This document shows positions 15,747 through 23,225 of a stretch of DNA of 40,294 bases, piece by piece. How positions within the stretch are numbered: the first letter of the stretch is position 1; each line of letters opens with the position of its first letter. The stretch comes from an uncultured Eggerthella sp. Lineage in GTDB: Bacteria > Actinomycetota > Coriobacteriia > Coriobacteriales > Eggerthellaceae. Under the pieces are notes generated by a model. It was not told the origin of the DNA and did no database searches. It worked only from the letters and a program-made list of their open reading frames with translations. Made by a program: the position numbers and the translations under genes. The DNA is taken from assembly GCA_902464295.1 (NCBI GenBank), contig CABQIW010000018.1:1-40294 (forward strand). Reading direction: 5' to 3'.

Positions 15747-17009
15747 ATGAGTGGAATTGCAAGAAGGGCAGCGGAGGCAGCGAAACGCGCTTCGGAGGTG
15801 CTGGGAATCGCGAGCGAAGAGGTGCGTAATGAAGCGCTCTTCGCGATGGCAGCAGCGCTGCGCACCGAGCGTGCCTTCATCTTGGAAGCGAACGAGCGCG
15901 ACATGAATGCGGCACGCGAAGCGGGCACGAAAGAGGGGCTTCTCGACCGCCTCATGCTCGACGATGCGCGCGTGGAGGCGATGGCGGCTTCGCTCGAATC
16001 GCTCGCGGCGCTTCCTGATCCTACCGGAGCCGTGCTCGAAGAGCGTACGCTCTATAACGACCTGAAGCTTACGCGCGTGAGCGTTCCGCTCGGCGTGGTA
16101 GCCATGGTCTACGAAGCGCGCCCGAACGTGACGGTCGATGCTGCAGGTATCTGCGTGAAGTCGGGCAATGCCTGTGTGCTGCGCAGTGGGTCGCTCGCGA
16201 TCCATTCTGCAGTTGCGCTCGGCGAAGTGCTGCAAGGGGCGCTCTCGCAGGTAGGGCTGCCGAAGGACTGCGTCGTGGTCATCGATTCGACTGATCGCAG
16301 TGTTACCGATGAGCTCTTCTTGTTACGTGATCTGGTCGATGTGCTCATTCCGCGTGGTGGGGCAGGACTCATTCGGCATTGCGTGGAGCATTCGCTCATT
16401 CCGGTCATCGAAACGGGCACGGGAAATTGCCATATCTACCTTCACGAATCTGCCGATCTTGCCAAGGCGTATCCGATCGTGCTGAATGCGAAGACCCAGC
16501 GTGTGGGCGTGTGCAATGCTTGTGAGTCGGTGCTGATCGATCGCAGCATCGCACGTGCGTGTTTGCCTGAGCTATTGCGTCAACTTGCAGCGGCAAAAGT
16601 GCGCATCCATGGCGATGAGGTGGTAGGCGAAGTGGCAGCCAAGCTCGATATCCCAGTCGAGGCAGCGACTGAAGAGGACTGGGGAACCGAATACCTCGAC
16701 TACGAGATCAGCATCAAGTGCGTCGAGGGCCTTGAAGAGGCGATCGCTCACATCAATCGCTTCGGCACCCGGCACTCTGAAGCGATCCTTGCCGAAAACG
16801 AAGCGGCTGCGCACACGTTCGCGCGCCGTGTTGATGCGGCGGCAGTGTACATCAACGCCTCCACTCGTTTCACCGATGGCGGCGAGTTCGGCTTAGGGGC
16901 TGAGATCGGCATCTCCACTCAGAAGCTTCATGTGCGCGGACCGTTCGCGCTCGAAGCGCTTACCACCTATAAGTACATCATTGAAGGCGAAGGTCAGGTG
17001 CGCGCGTAA
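15747..17009 (+). CDS. proA: Gamma-glutamyl phosphate reductase
   Basis: This 420-residue aldehyde-dehydrogenase-fold enzyme reduces glutamyl phosphate to glutamate semialdehyde with NADPH, the second step of proline synthesis. Family motifs are VPLGVVAMVYEARPNVT, GNACVLRSGS, PRGGAGLI and the catalytic-cysteine motif TQRVGVCNACESVL. FTDGGEFGLGAEIGIST lies near the C-terminus. The length equals that of the E. coli enzyme. Its stop overlaps the nadD start by one base (TAATG), which suggests translational coupling. Confidence 0.96.
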   Translation: MSGIARRAAEAAKRASEVLGIASEEVRNEALFAMAAALRTERAFILEANERDMNAAREAGTKEGLLDRLMLDDARVEAMAASLESLAALPDPTGAVLEERTLYNDLKLTRVSVPLGVVAMVYEARPNVTVDAAGICVKSGNACVLRSGSLAIHSAVALGEVLQGALSQVGLPKDCVVVIDSTDRSVTDELFLLRDLVDVLIPRGGAGLIRHCVEHSLIPVIETGTGNCHIYLHESADLAKAYPIVLNAKTQRVGVCNACESVLIDRSIARACLPELLRQLAAAKVRIHGDEVVGEVAAKLDIPVEAATEEDWGTEYLDYEISIKCVEGLEEAIAHINRFGTRHSEAILAENEAAAHTFARRVDAAAVYINASTRFTDGGEFGLGAEIGISTQKLHVRGPFALEALTTYKYIIEGEGQVRA

Positions 17010-17668
17010 TGAGCGTTATCTGCGATCGCTTCGATACGCTCGGACAAGAAGATCCTTCCAGGACGTATCGCCTTGGCATCATGGGAGGTACATTCGATCC
17101 TATTCACATGGGGCATCTGGTCTGCGCTGAACAGGCGCGCGATGCGCTCGAGCTTGATGGGGTCATCTTCATGCCAGCGGGAAATCCGGTGTTCAAGAAG
17201 CATATCGAAGTGAGCAATGCGCACCATCGCGTGGCGATGTGCCGCGCCGCTATCGAAGACAACCCCGCCTTCGACGTGAGCACGCTTGAGGTCGATCGCG
17301 CGGGGGATACCTATACGGTTGATACGCTCGAAACGCTGCGTGCTTACTACCCTGAGAACGTCGAACTCTACTTCATCGCTGGAGCCGATGCGATCCTGAC
17401 GCTGCCGCAATGGCGTGATGCGCCGCGTCTTGCTCGACTGGCGAGCTTCGTTGGGCTCAATCGTCCGCGTAGTGCGAGCTTGCAGAGTCCGCAGATCGCG
17501 AAAAAGCTCGCTGGCACTGGTTTTCGCACGCTCTTCGTCGAGGCGCCGCTCTTTGAGCTCTCTTCGAGCGATATTCGTAAGCGTATTCTCGGTAACCGAT
17601 CGGTGCGCTATCTTATCCCGCCAGCAGTTTTGGAGTATATTGAATCTGTTGGACTTTATGGAGATTGA
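17009..17668 (+). CDS. nadD: Nicotinate-nucleotide adenylyltransferase
   Basis: This 219-residue enzyme joins nicotinate mononucleotide and ATP to make deamido-NAD. The nucleotidyltransferase motif GIMGGTFDPIHMGH starts near residue 27, and the second signature ELSSSDIRKRI lies near residue 186. PQWRDAPRLA is also typical. The first ~25 residues are longer than in most NadD proteins; the start (ATG 17009) overlaps the proA stop by one base. An internal in-frame ATG just before GGTFDP is too close to the core to be the start. The order nadD-yqeK-rsfS is conserved in many Gram-positive bacteria. Confidence 0.94.
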   Translation: MSVICDRFDTLGQEDPSRTYRLGIMGGTFDPIHMGHLVCAEQARDALELDGVIFMPAGNPVFKKHIEVSNAHHRVAMCRAAIEDNPAFDVSTLEVDRAGDTYTVDTLETLRAYYPENVELYFIAGADAILTLPQWRDAPRLARLASFVGLNRPRSASLQSPQIAKKLAGTGFRTLFVEAPLFELSSSDIRKRILGNRSVRYLIPPAVLEYIESVGLYGD

Positions 17669-17671
17669 TGC

Positions 17672-18727
17672 ATGGCTTCTTTTGAACTTGTTTCTCTGAG
17701 CTCTTCGGATGCCGAAGACTTCGATGACGATACTGATGAGCTGCTTCGTGCGCGTCATGCGCGTGAAGACATGCTGCCTGCTTATCATGAAGATTCTGGC
17801 GAATACGTTTCAGAAACAAACGATGAGCCGATCGCGCTCCATGCGTTGCCCGAACGCCCCCACGGCCGTTCGCATCTGAGTGTTATCCACGCCGAAGACG
17901 ATCCGCATTCGACCGAGCCTATTCCTCGTGTGCAGGCTGAACGCCAGGCGCAATTGGGGTATGCGACACCGCCCAAGGACGAAGTGGTCGTTGAAGATGC
18001 CACGAAGAAGGAGATCAAAGAGTATCTTTCCTCTCACACCTTCAAGTGCGCGAGCGCGCGCGATCCCGAGGCGCTTTCCGAATTCGCCTATGCGCCTACC
18101 GATAAGGGCATCATCCTTTCGGTCGAGAAGCCCTTCAGCAACGCTAATTACAAACGCATGAAGGCATTGCTTCGCCGTAGGGTCAAGCCTTCGCGCTATG
18201 TTCATAGCGTCATGGTGGCCGAAACCGCCGAGAAGATGGCGCAGGCCTACGATGTCGATCCGCGAGTCGCGCGCATGGCAGGGCTTTTGCACGATTGGGA
18301 TAAGGCGCTTTCGCCGAAGCGTTTGCGTGATCGCATCGCCACCTACGGGCTCGATATCGACGGGCCGACGCAGATCAATATGCCGCAATTGCTTCATGGT
18401 CCTACTGCAGCTGCCGTGCTGGCCGATGAATTCCCTGAGTTTGGTGAAGAGGTGTTCCAGGCGATCGAGCGCCACACGGTCGGTAGTATCCGCATGAGCG
18501 CGCTTGATATGATCGTATTTTGCGCGGATAAGCTCGAGCCAGGAAACGATGTGCAGGTCTATCGCGATCTCTACGATAAGATCGGTAAGATGAGCCTCGA
18601 AGATCTCTTCTGCGCTGTCGAGCGCGAAGGATTCATGTATCTTCTGCGTTCATCCCGACCGCTCAACATCGATGCGGTCGAAGTTTGGAATTTCTACTGC
18701 GCTGAGCGTCAGCGCGACAACGAATAG
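17672..18727 (+). CDS. yqeK: YqeK-type HD-domain hydrolase with a long acidic N-terminal extension
   Basis: The C-terminal part (about residues 155-351) has the features of YqeK, a metal-dependent HD phosphohydrolase reported to split diadenosine tetraphosphate symmetrically. They are RYVHSVMVAETAEKMA, the HD motif AGLLHDWDKA, QLLHGPTAA, IERHTVGS and IVFCADKLEPGN. The usual YqeK has about 190 residues. Here some 150 residues precede it, rich in Asp and Glu (EDFDDDTDEL near the start), with no recognisable domain and probably disordered. ATG 17672 follows GGAG with good spacing and lies 3 nt after nadD, so the extension is likely translated. Its role is unknown. Context with nadD and rsfS supports the YqeK assignment. 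Confidence 0.85.
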   Translation: MASFELVSLSSSDAEDFDDDTDELLRARHAREDMLPAYHEDSGEYVSETNDEPIALHALPERPHGRSHLSVIHAEDDPHSTEPIPRVQAERQAQLGYATPPKDEVVVEDATKKEIKEYLSSHTFKCASARDPEALSEFAYAPTDKGIILSVEKPFSNANYKRMKALLRRRVKPSRYVHSVMVAETAEKMAQAYDVDPRVARMAGLLHDWDKALSPKRLRDRIATYGLDIDGPTQINMPQLLHGPTAAAVLADEFPEFGEEVFQAIERHTVGSIRMSALDMIVFCADKLEPGNDVQVYRDLYDKIGKMSLEDLFCAVEREGFMYLLRSSRPLNIDAVEVWNFYCAERQRDNE

Positions 18728-18735
18728 GAGCATTG

Positions 18736-19173
18736 ATGAGCGAAAAGTTCTCAGCACGCGAATGTGCCCTTATCGCAGCGAAGGCAGCTGATGAGCATAA
18801 GGCGACCGATATCATGGTGCTTGAGGTGGGGCAGCTGGTGGATGTAACGGAGTACTTCGTCATCGCCACGGCGCGCAATACCCCTCATGTTGGTGCGATC
18901 TTGGAAGCGATGGAGGATGCGCTGCGTATCGAATGCGGCGTGAAGCCGTTTTCGCGTGAAGAGACGAAGGACCATACTTGGGAACTGCTCGATTATGGCA
19001 ACTTCGTCATCGACGTATTCCAGCCTGAAGCACGCGAGTACTATCGCTTGGAAACGCTCTGGAACGATGCCCCTATCGTCGATCTGTCAGAGGCGGGTAT
19101 CGAACACCCCGAATACTCTGAGCGCATCGCGCAGCTGGTCCAGAAGATGGAATCAGCACACGATCAGGCTTAA
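18736..19173 (+). CDS. rsfS: Ribosomal silencing factor RsfS
   Basis: This 145-residue protein binds ribosomal protein L14 and blocks joining of the subunits when nutrients are short. Family motifs are DIMVLEVGQLVDVTEYFVIATA, split here by position (IMVLEVGQ near 28, TEYFVIAT near 41), and DYGNFVIDVF near 91. The C-terminal ~30 residues go beyond the minimal domain. ATG 18736 lies 5 nt after GGAG (18727-18730), which overlaps the yqeK stop; the codon before it is TTG and is not needed. Its stop codon shares bases with the stop of the convergent metalloregulator gene. Confidence 0.93.
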   Translation: MSEKFSARECALIAAKAADEHKATDIMVLEVGQLVDVTEYFVIATARNTPHVGAILEAMEDALRIECGVKPFSREETKDHTWELLDYGNFVIDVFQPEAREYYRLETLWNDAPIVDLSEAGIEHPEYSERIAQLVQKMESAHDQA

Positions 19174-19556
19174 AGACCGATAAGCTGGAAATAGGAGAGC
19201 CATTTCTCGAATGACTCATCGCTGATAGCGTGCTCCATCTGGCAGGCTTCTTTTTCGGCTACCTTCGGGTCGAGCCCTACCTTGATCACAAGGAATTTCG
19301 TGAGCATCTCGTGACGCTTGAGCACCGCTGAACCGTACTCGTAGCCTTCGGGAGTGAGCGTGATATCGCCATAGAAGGGCTGATCGAGGAGTCCTTGGGC
19401 TTTGAGGCTCGAAACGGCTTTTGAAACGGAGGCTTTCGAAACGCCGAGCTTCGTGGCAACATCTACCGAGCGCACTGGTTGTTCAGGCGTGCCACCTAAC
19501 ATGACGATGGCTTCAAGGTAGTCTTCATGTGACATAGAGACTTTTTCAGTGCTCAC
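19170..19556 (-). CDS. DtxR/MntR-family metal-dependent transcriptional regulator
   Basis: This 128-residue repressor-type protein has an N-terminal winged helix (about residues 8-65, including VRSVDVATKLGVSKASVSKA) and a metal-binding dimerisation domain, with no SH3-like third domain. Size and domain plan resemble MntR. Candidate ligands are Asp in HEDYLEA (MntR Asp8 position), His-Glu in KRHEML, and Cys-x2-Glu-His in EACQMEHAI, the last as in iron-type DtxR. The ligand set is thus mixed and the metal (Fe or Mn) cannot be assigned. The start taken is GTG 19556 behind AAAGAGAG; ATG 19535 is the alternative. A longer frame runs upstream to 19718 but does not match the family. The gene is divergent from thrC and convergent with rsfS. 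Confidence 0.8.
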   Translation of the reverse strand: MSTEKVSMSHEDYLEAIVMLGGTPEQPVRSVDVATKLGVSKASVSKAVSSLKAQGLLDQPFYGDITLTPEGYEYGSAVLKRHEMLTKFLVIKVGLDPKVAEKEACQMEHAISDESFEKWLSYFQLIGL

Positions 19557-19666
19557 GATCGCGCTCTCTTTCTGCTTGCCAACGGTGTGAATAGGGTAGC
19601 GCACTCCGTCTTCGGGGAAGTTCGCATCACAGCTACGAAGAGTGAGGCGCTTGGTCGTTATTGCAT

Positions 19667-19674
19667 AGTATACT
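19667..19674. promoter_or_regulatory. Palindromic -10 region shared by thrC and the metalloregulator gene
   Basis: AGTATACT is a perfect 8-bp palindrome, so it reads TATACT on both strands (19669-19674 plus, 19667-19672 minus). On the minus strand TTGGGT lies 18 nt upstream. No good -35 is visible on the plus strand. A start near 19681 would give thrC a ~29-nt leader. Confidence 0.35.
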
Positions 19675-19709
19675 GATTTACTGCATCGACACCCAATGGA
19701 GGATATCAG

Positions 19710-21251
19710 ATGGAACACAATTGTTATATTGATACGCGTGGCAATGTTAAAACCCCACTTTCATTCACGGAGGCGCTGGTCAAAGGCCTTGCACAGGGTG
19801 GCGGCCTATTCGTTCCGCAGAACCTTCCCTCCTTTGGCTTGGATGAGATCATCGCACTGGCCGATCTTCCGTATGCGCAGCGCGCTGCGAAGGTCTACCA
19901 GGCATTCGATACCGATCTTGACGATGAGACGATCGAGCGTTTGATGGAGGCAACCTACGGGGCTGCTTTCGATACCGAAGACATCTGCCCGGTCACGTCG
20001 CTCGATGAGAAGACCCATGTGCTCGAACTTTGGCATGGACCTACGAGTGCCTTCAAAGATATGGCGCTTCAGTGCTTGCCGAACTTCTTCAGCGAGAGCG
20101 CACGGAAGCTCCGTGAAGAAGGTGTGATCGATCATACGTTCCTTATTCTTGTTGCCACCTCCGGCGATACGGGCAAGGCTGCGCTCGAAGGCTTCAGGGA
20201 CAAGGATGGCATTCAGATCGCGGTCATGTATCCCGACGGTGGCGTGAGCGATATCCAGTACAAGCAGATGGCCACCCAAGACGGCTCCAACGTGAACGTG
20301 TGGGCGGTGTCGGGCAACTTCGATGATTGCCAGACAGGTGCGAAGAACGTTTTCGATGACGATGCGTTCAACGAAAAGCTCATGAACGAGCATAAGGTGG
20401 CGCTTTCGAGTGCGAACTCGATCAACTGGGGACGCTTGCTTCCGCAGGTGGTGTACTACATCTCAACCTATGCCCAGCTCGTGAAAGAGGGTAAGGTGAA
20501 CGCTGGCGATCCGATCGATGTATGCGTGCCCACCGGCAACTTCGGCAACATCTTGGCTGCTTGGTATGCAAAGCAGATGGGAACGCCGATCGACATGTTG
20601 TTCTGTGCGAGCAACGAGAACAAAGTTCTGACCGACTTCATTGCAAGTGGCACCTACGATATTGCAGACCGTGCATTCGTGCTCACCCCTTCACCTTCTA
20701 TGGACATCCTTGTCTCGTCCAACGTCGAGCGTCAACTCTTCGAGCTGTCTGGTCGCAAGAGCGAACTGATTGCCGAGTGGATGCGCGAACTCAAGGAAGA
20801 CAAGACCTTCACGGTCGATGATGAGACGCGCGAGAAGCTTCAGAGCGAGTTCAAGGCCGATAGCGTTGACAGTGAGACCTGCTTACGCACGATCAAGGAA
20901 ACGTTCGATCACTACGATTACCTTATCGATCCGCACACTGCCGTTGCGATGAAGGTTGCCAATAACTTGCGTGGCGAGAACCCTGTGGTCATTGCATCGA
21001 CGGCTCATTGGGCGAAGTTTGGCGATAATGTGTATCGTGCGCTCCATGAACTTGCCCCTGAAGAGGCGCTTCCCGAAGAGGTCGCGAGCTTGAGCGGTTG
21101 CGAACTCAATGAGCTCATCGCACGCGAGACGAACAAGACGCACATTCCGCATGGCTTGGCCGTGCTCGATGAGAAGCCGATCCGCTTCACTGAGGTCATC
21201 GAAGGATCGAAGGGTGCGATCGAAGCAGCGGTCGAGGATTTCGTCGACTAG
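19710..21251 (+). CDS. thrC: Threonine synthase
   Basis: This 513-residue PLP enzyme converts phosphohomoserine to threonine. It is of the longer E. coli/yeast type: N-terminal YIDTRGNVKTPLSFTEAL and GGGLFVPQNLP, the PLP-lysine motif HGPTSAFKDMALQ near residue 112, the cofactor phosphate loop TSGDTGKAALEG, and SANSINWGRLLPQ. The start ATG 19710 lies 7 nt after GGAGG. It is a single-gene unit between the divergent metalloregulator and the convergent Tad operon. The metalloregulator has no obvious link to threonine synthesis. Confidence 0.96.
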   Translation: MEHNCYIDTRGNVKTPLSFTEALVKGLAQGGGLFVPQNLPSFGLDEIIALADLPYAQRAAKVYQAFDTDLDDETIERLMEATYGAAFDTEDICPVTSLDEKTHVLELWHGPTSAFKDMALQCLPNFFSESARKLREEGVIDHTFLILVATSGDTGKAALEGFRDKDGIQIAVMYPDGGVSDIQYKQMATQDGSNVNVWAVSGNFDDCQTGAKNVFDDDAFNEKLMNEHKVALSSANSINWGRLLPQVVYYISTYAQLVKEGKVNAGDPIDVCVPTGNFGNILAAWYAKQMGTPIDMLFCASNENKVLTDFIASGTYDIADRAFVLTPSPSMDILVSSNVERQLFELSGRKSELIAEWMRELKEDKTFTVDDETREKLQSEFKADSVDSETCLRTIKETFDHYDYLIDPHTAVAMKVANNLRGENPVVIASTAHWAKFGDNVYRALHELAPEEALPEEVASLSGCELNELIARETNKTHIPHGLAVLDEKPIRFTEVIEGSKGAIEAAVEDFVD

Positions 21252-21269
21252 ACTTCTCTTTGCCTATTC

Positions 21270-21686
21270 TTAGACGATAGGGCGCACCTCGATCGTGAGG
21301 GCAATCTCGAATGCGCCGCCTGCTGTCTCCGTGCAGACTCGATGCGTTATCGCACCACCATTGCCGCTCCCACCTTCGGCTGACTCGGTCTGAAGTTCGT
21401 TGTTCTTTGCGGTTGGAGAGATCTTTATCCGAGCGTGTTCTTTCATATGTGGGTGTTCCATGCCGGCGGCAGGTTGCGCTGTGCTGATGTTTGCTGGAGC
21501 GATGACGTGCTCATTGTTCTGAACGATCGGAATAGGCGTGGTCTTGGTCACGTCTGCATCGGTGAAGTGATGAAGGCAGCCGAAACACGTGTCCATATCT
21601 GCGAAGCAGACCGACCCGCAAACAGGGCAGGTCTTGAAGTTGGCAGGGTCGCTGTCTTGGGGTAGGCTTCCGTGAATTACTTTCAT
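21270..21686 (-). CDS. Small zinc-ribbon protein at the end of the Tad operon
   Basis: This 138-residue protein of unknown function carries one zinc-ribbon, FKTCPVCGSVCFADMDTC with FGCLHHF, i.e. two Cys-x2-Cys pairs near residues 19 and 34. A Pro/Ala/Thr-rich linker follows, and the C-terminus (AFEIALTIEVRPIV) looks like a beta strand region. There is no signal peptide or membrane helix. ATG 21686 follows AAAGGAG at proper spacing; the frame extends further upstream to 21806, but that part is not supported. It is the last gene of the Tad operon on the minus strand, 142 nt after the DUF192 gene, and meets thrC tail to tail. A link to pilus biogenesis is inferred from position only. Confidence 0.65.
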   Translation of the reverse strand: MKVIHGSLPQDSDPANFKTCPVCGSVCFADMDTCFGCLHHFTDADVTKTTPIPIVQNNEHVIAPANISTAQPAAGMEHPHMKEHARIKISPTAKNNELQTESAEGGSGNGGAITHRVCTETAGGAFEIALTIEVRPIV

Positions 21687-21828
21687 GAAGATATTCTCCT
21701 TTGATGATGAGTTGGTCGTTCGGAACGACGCTTTTTCGTTCGTGCTCTCTTGCAGATGGGTTGCAGGTTCTTCTCGGGAGTGATGGCGAAAACGCGTCGA
21801 TCGCACATGTGTTGAGGCTAGAAGAGGC

Positions 21829-22212
21829 TCACGTGCGGTGGTATGCGTCGGGTGGTGCGAGGCGAAGGCTATCGCCCGAGATGAACCATTGATGAGCTGG
21901 ATAGAGGGCGGGCATCTCTAACACACCTACTGCATGAGGACATGAGCGCTTAGTGCCGGGCGGAACGGATGTTTCTGCAGCGATCACTTTTCCACTTTCA
22001 TCGAAGAATGCGATATGGATGGGGTAGTGCATGCCGAAGGTGTGGATGCTGTGGCAGGGAGCTATCATGAGCAGCTCGGGTTTTGGTTTCGTACCCAAGA
22101 GGCCGCGCGCACGTTGCGCGAAGGTGCTGGCAACGCTCACTTTAGGGAAGAGCGGTACTTCGGTCTTTTGCCAAGAGGCGCGGGAGAGTTTTTTTGAGGG
22201 ATTCAAAAACAT
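21829..22212 (-). CDS. DUF192-family protein
   Basis: This 127-residue protein shows the DUF192 pattern: FAQRARGLLGTKPKPEL near residue 31, then MIAPCHSIHTFGMHYPIHIAF and a G-K-V-I-A-A-E strand. The biochemical role of the family is unknown. Such genes are often found beside Tad/Flp pilus genes. The segment that usually reads MLF-F is LLMIAPC here, with a Cys. No signal peptide is visible, although many relatives are exported. ATG 22212 follows AAAGGAG. The gene lies 33 nt after the upstream secreted-protein gene in the Tad operon. Confidence 0.78.
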   Translation of the reverse strand: MFLNPSKKLSRASWQKTEVPLFPKVSVASTFAQRARGLLGTKPKPELLMIAPCHSIHTFGMHYPIHIAFFDESGKVIAAETSVPPGTKRSCPHAVGVLEMPALYPAHQWFISGDSLRLAPPDAYHRT

Positions 22213-22245
22213 GAGGACTCCTTTTTCTGCATGAATTGTTGTGTA

Positions 22246-22788
22246 TTAGGACTGCTCGCGTTCGGTGATGGTGATGACCACGAGCGTTCGCTCTTGGGTG
22301 GTGAAGTATTGCAAAACGAGCTGGTGATAGCGGCCCGTAGCCTTGTAGAAATTGCTCGCATATTCGTTATTTCCTGAAAGTGCCTGCCAGCCTTTATGGG
22401 CAAGCGCCTCTTCGCAATGCGCGCAGGCACGGTCGCGTGAGCCTTCGAAGACGCAACCGATCACTTCGCCCGATGAATAAGCTTCGGAAAAAGCGCGCGC
22501 TTCAAGGCATTCTTGTTCAAACAAATCGGGGAGGCTGCTCTCTACGGACAGGTCGAAAGCACTGGTCATGAGCTCTTTGCAAGCATCATCCGTTTCGTCG
22601 AGCCCATTTACGAGCTCGATCACTTGATCCTTCGATAGACCGCTTGGAGCGCTCGTTGCTGATCCTGATGAGCTCGACCCTTCTGCAAGAGTAGGGGAGG
22701 CAAGATGATCGATCGTGAGCATGAGGCATAAGCAGAGTCCAAAGCAGGATGTGCAGATGAGTATTTTCCTAAAGGCTTGTTTGGTCAT
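22246..22788 (-). CDS. Secreted or membrane-anchored protein of unknown function in the Tad operon
   Basis: This 180-residue protein starts with a positively charged stretch and a hydrophobic segment at about residues 8-28 (ILICTSCFGLCLCLMLTI), followed by a Ser-rich linker. This looks like a signal peptide or membrane anchor; a clean lipobox is not seen. The exported part contains several Cys residues and a C-terminal region ending in strand-like LVLQYFTTQERTLVVITITE. I do not recognise the family. The start is ATG 22788, preceded by AGGAG, and it overlaps the upstream TadE-like stop (ATGA), so translation is probably coupled. A frame continuing upstream is only an antisense-like shadow of that gene. 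It may be an accessory or minor component of the pilus. Confidence 0.7.
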   Translation of the reverse strand: MTKQAFRKILICTSCFGLCLCLMLTIDHLASPTLAEGSSSSGSATSAPSGLSKDQVIELVNGLDETDDACKELMTSAFDLSVESSLPDLFEQECLEARAFSEAYSSGEVIGCVFEGSRDRACAHCEEALAHKGWQALSGNNEYASNFYKATGRYHQLVLQYFTTQERTLVVITITEREQS

Positions 22789-23225
22789 ACGAATACTCCT
22801 GGCTTGTAGCTGTCGACGGTCATGGCGATCTGATGCTCGATAGGAGAAAGCTCGACATCGAACACTCGACGAAGTGGATAAGCTCCGAAGATAGTTGGTG
22901 TGAATGCGAGCGTTGCGGTGTAGGTAGTAAGACCGCTCTGACCTTCGCTGGCTGACACGCTGCAAGACAGATAGTCGCGCTCGTTGAACTGTGCAAGCGC
23001 CTCTTCGATATGCGCGCAGATCTGACCGGTGGTCTCTTCGCTTGCGGGTGAAGGGGCGAAGACGCACACCGATTCGCGGAAGATGCGGTCGAACGACGCG
23101 CATTCTGAGAAGAAGAGAATGCTGTTGCAGGCGATAAGGGCGATCATGAGCATGACAGGGAAGAGGAGAGCGAACTCTATCGTCATCTGGCCGCGCGATC
23201 TGTTCTGCCCAGGGAATGGTCTCAT
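22785..23225 (-). CDS. TadE/TadF-like pseudopilin
   Basis: This 146-residue protein has a short basic leader, a prepilin-type cleavage motif (RG then QMTIEF, with Glu at position +5) and a long hydrophobic segment FALLFPVMLMIALIACNSIL. This is the TadE family pattern. TadE and TadF are minor pilins processed by the Tad prepilin peptidase. The extracellular part is about 100 residues, with Cys residues that could form disulphides. The ATG at 23225 follows directly on the stop of the TadG-like gene, with GGAGGTGGG just upstream. The four bases at its 3' end overlap the next gene. Confidence 0.82.
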   Translation of the reverse strand: MRPFPGQNRSRGQMTIEFALLFPVMLMIALIACNSILFFSECASFDRIFRESVCVFAPSPASEETTGQICAHIEEALAQFNERDYLSCSVSASEGQSGLTTYTATLAFTPTIFGAYPLRRVFDVELSPIEHQIAMTVDSYKPGVFV

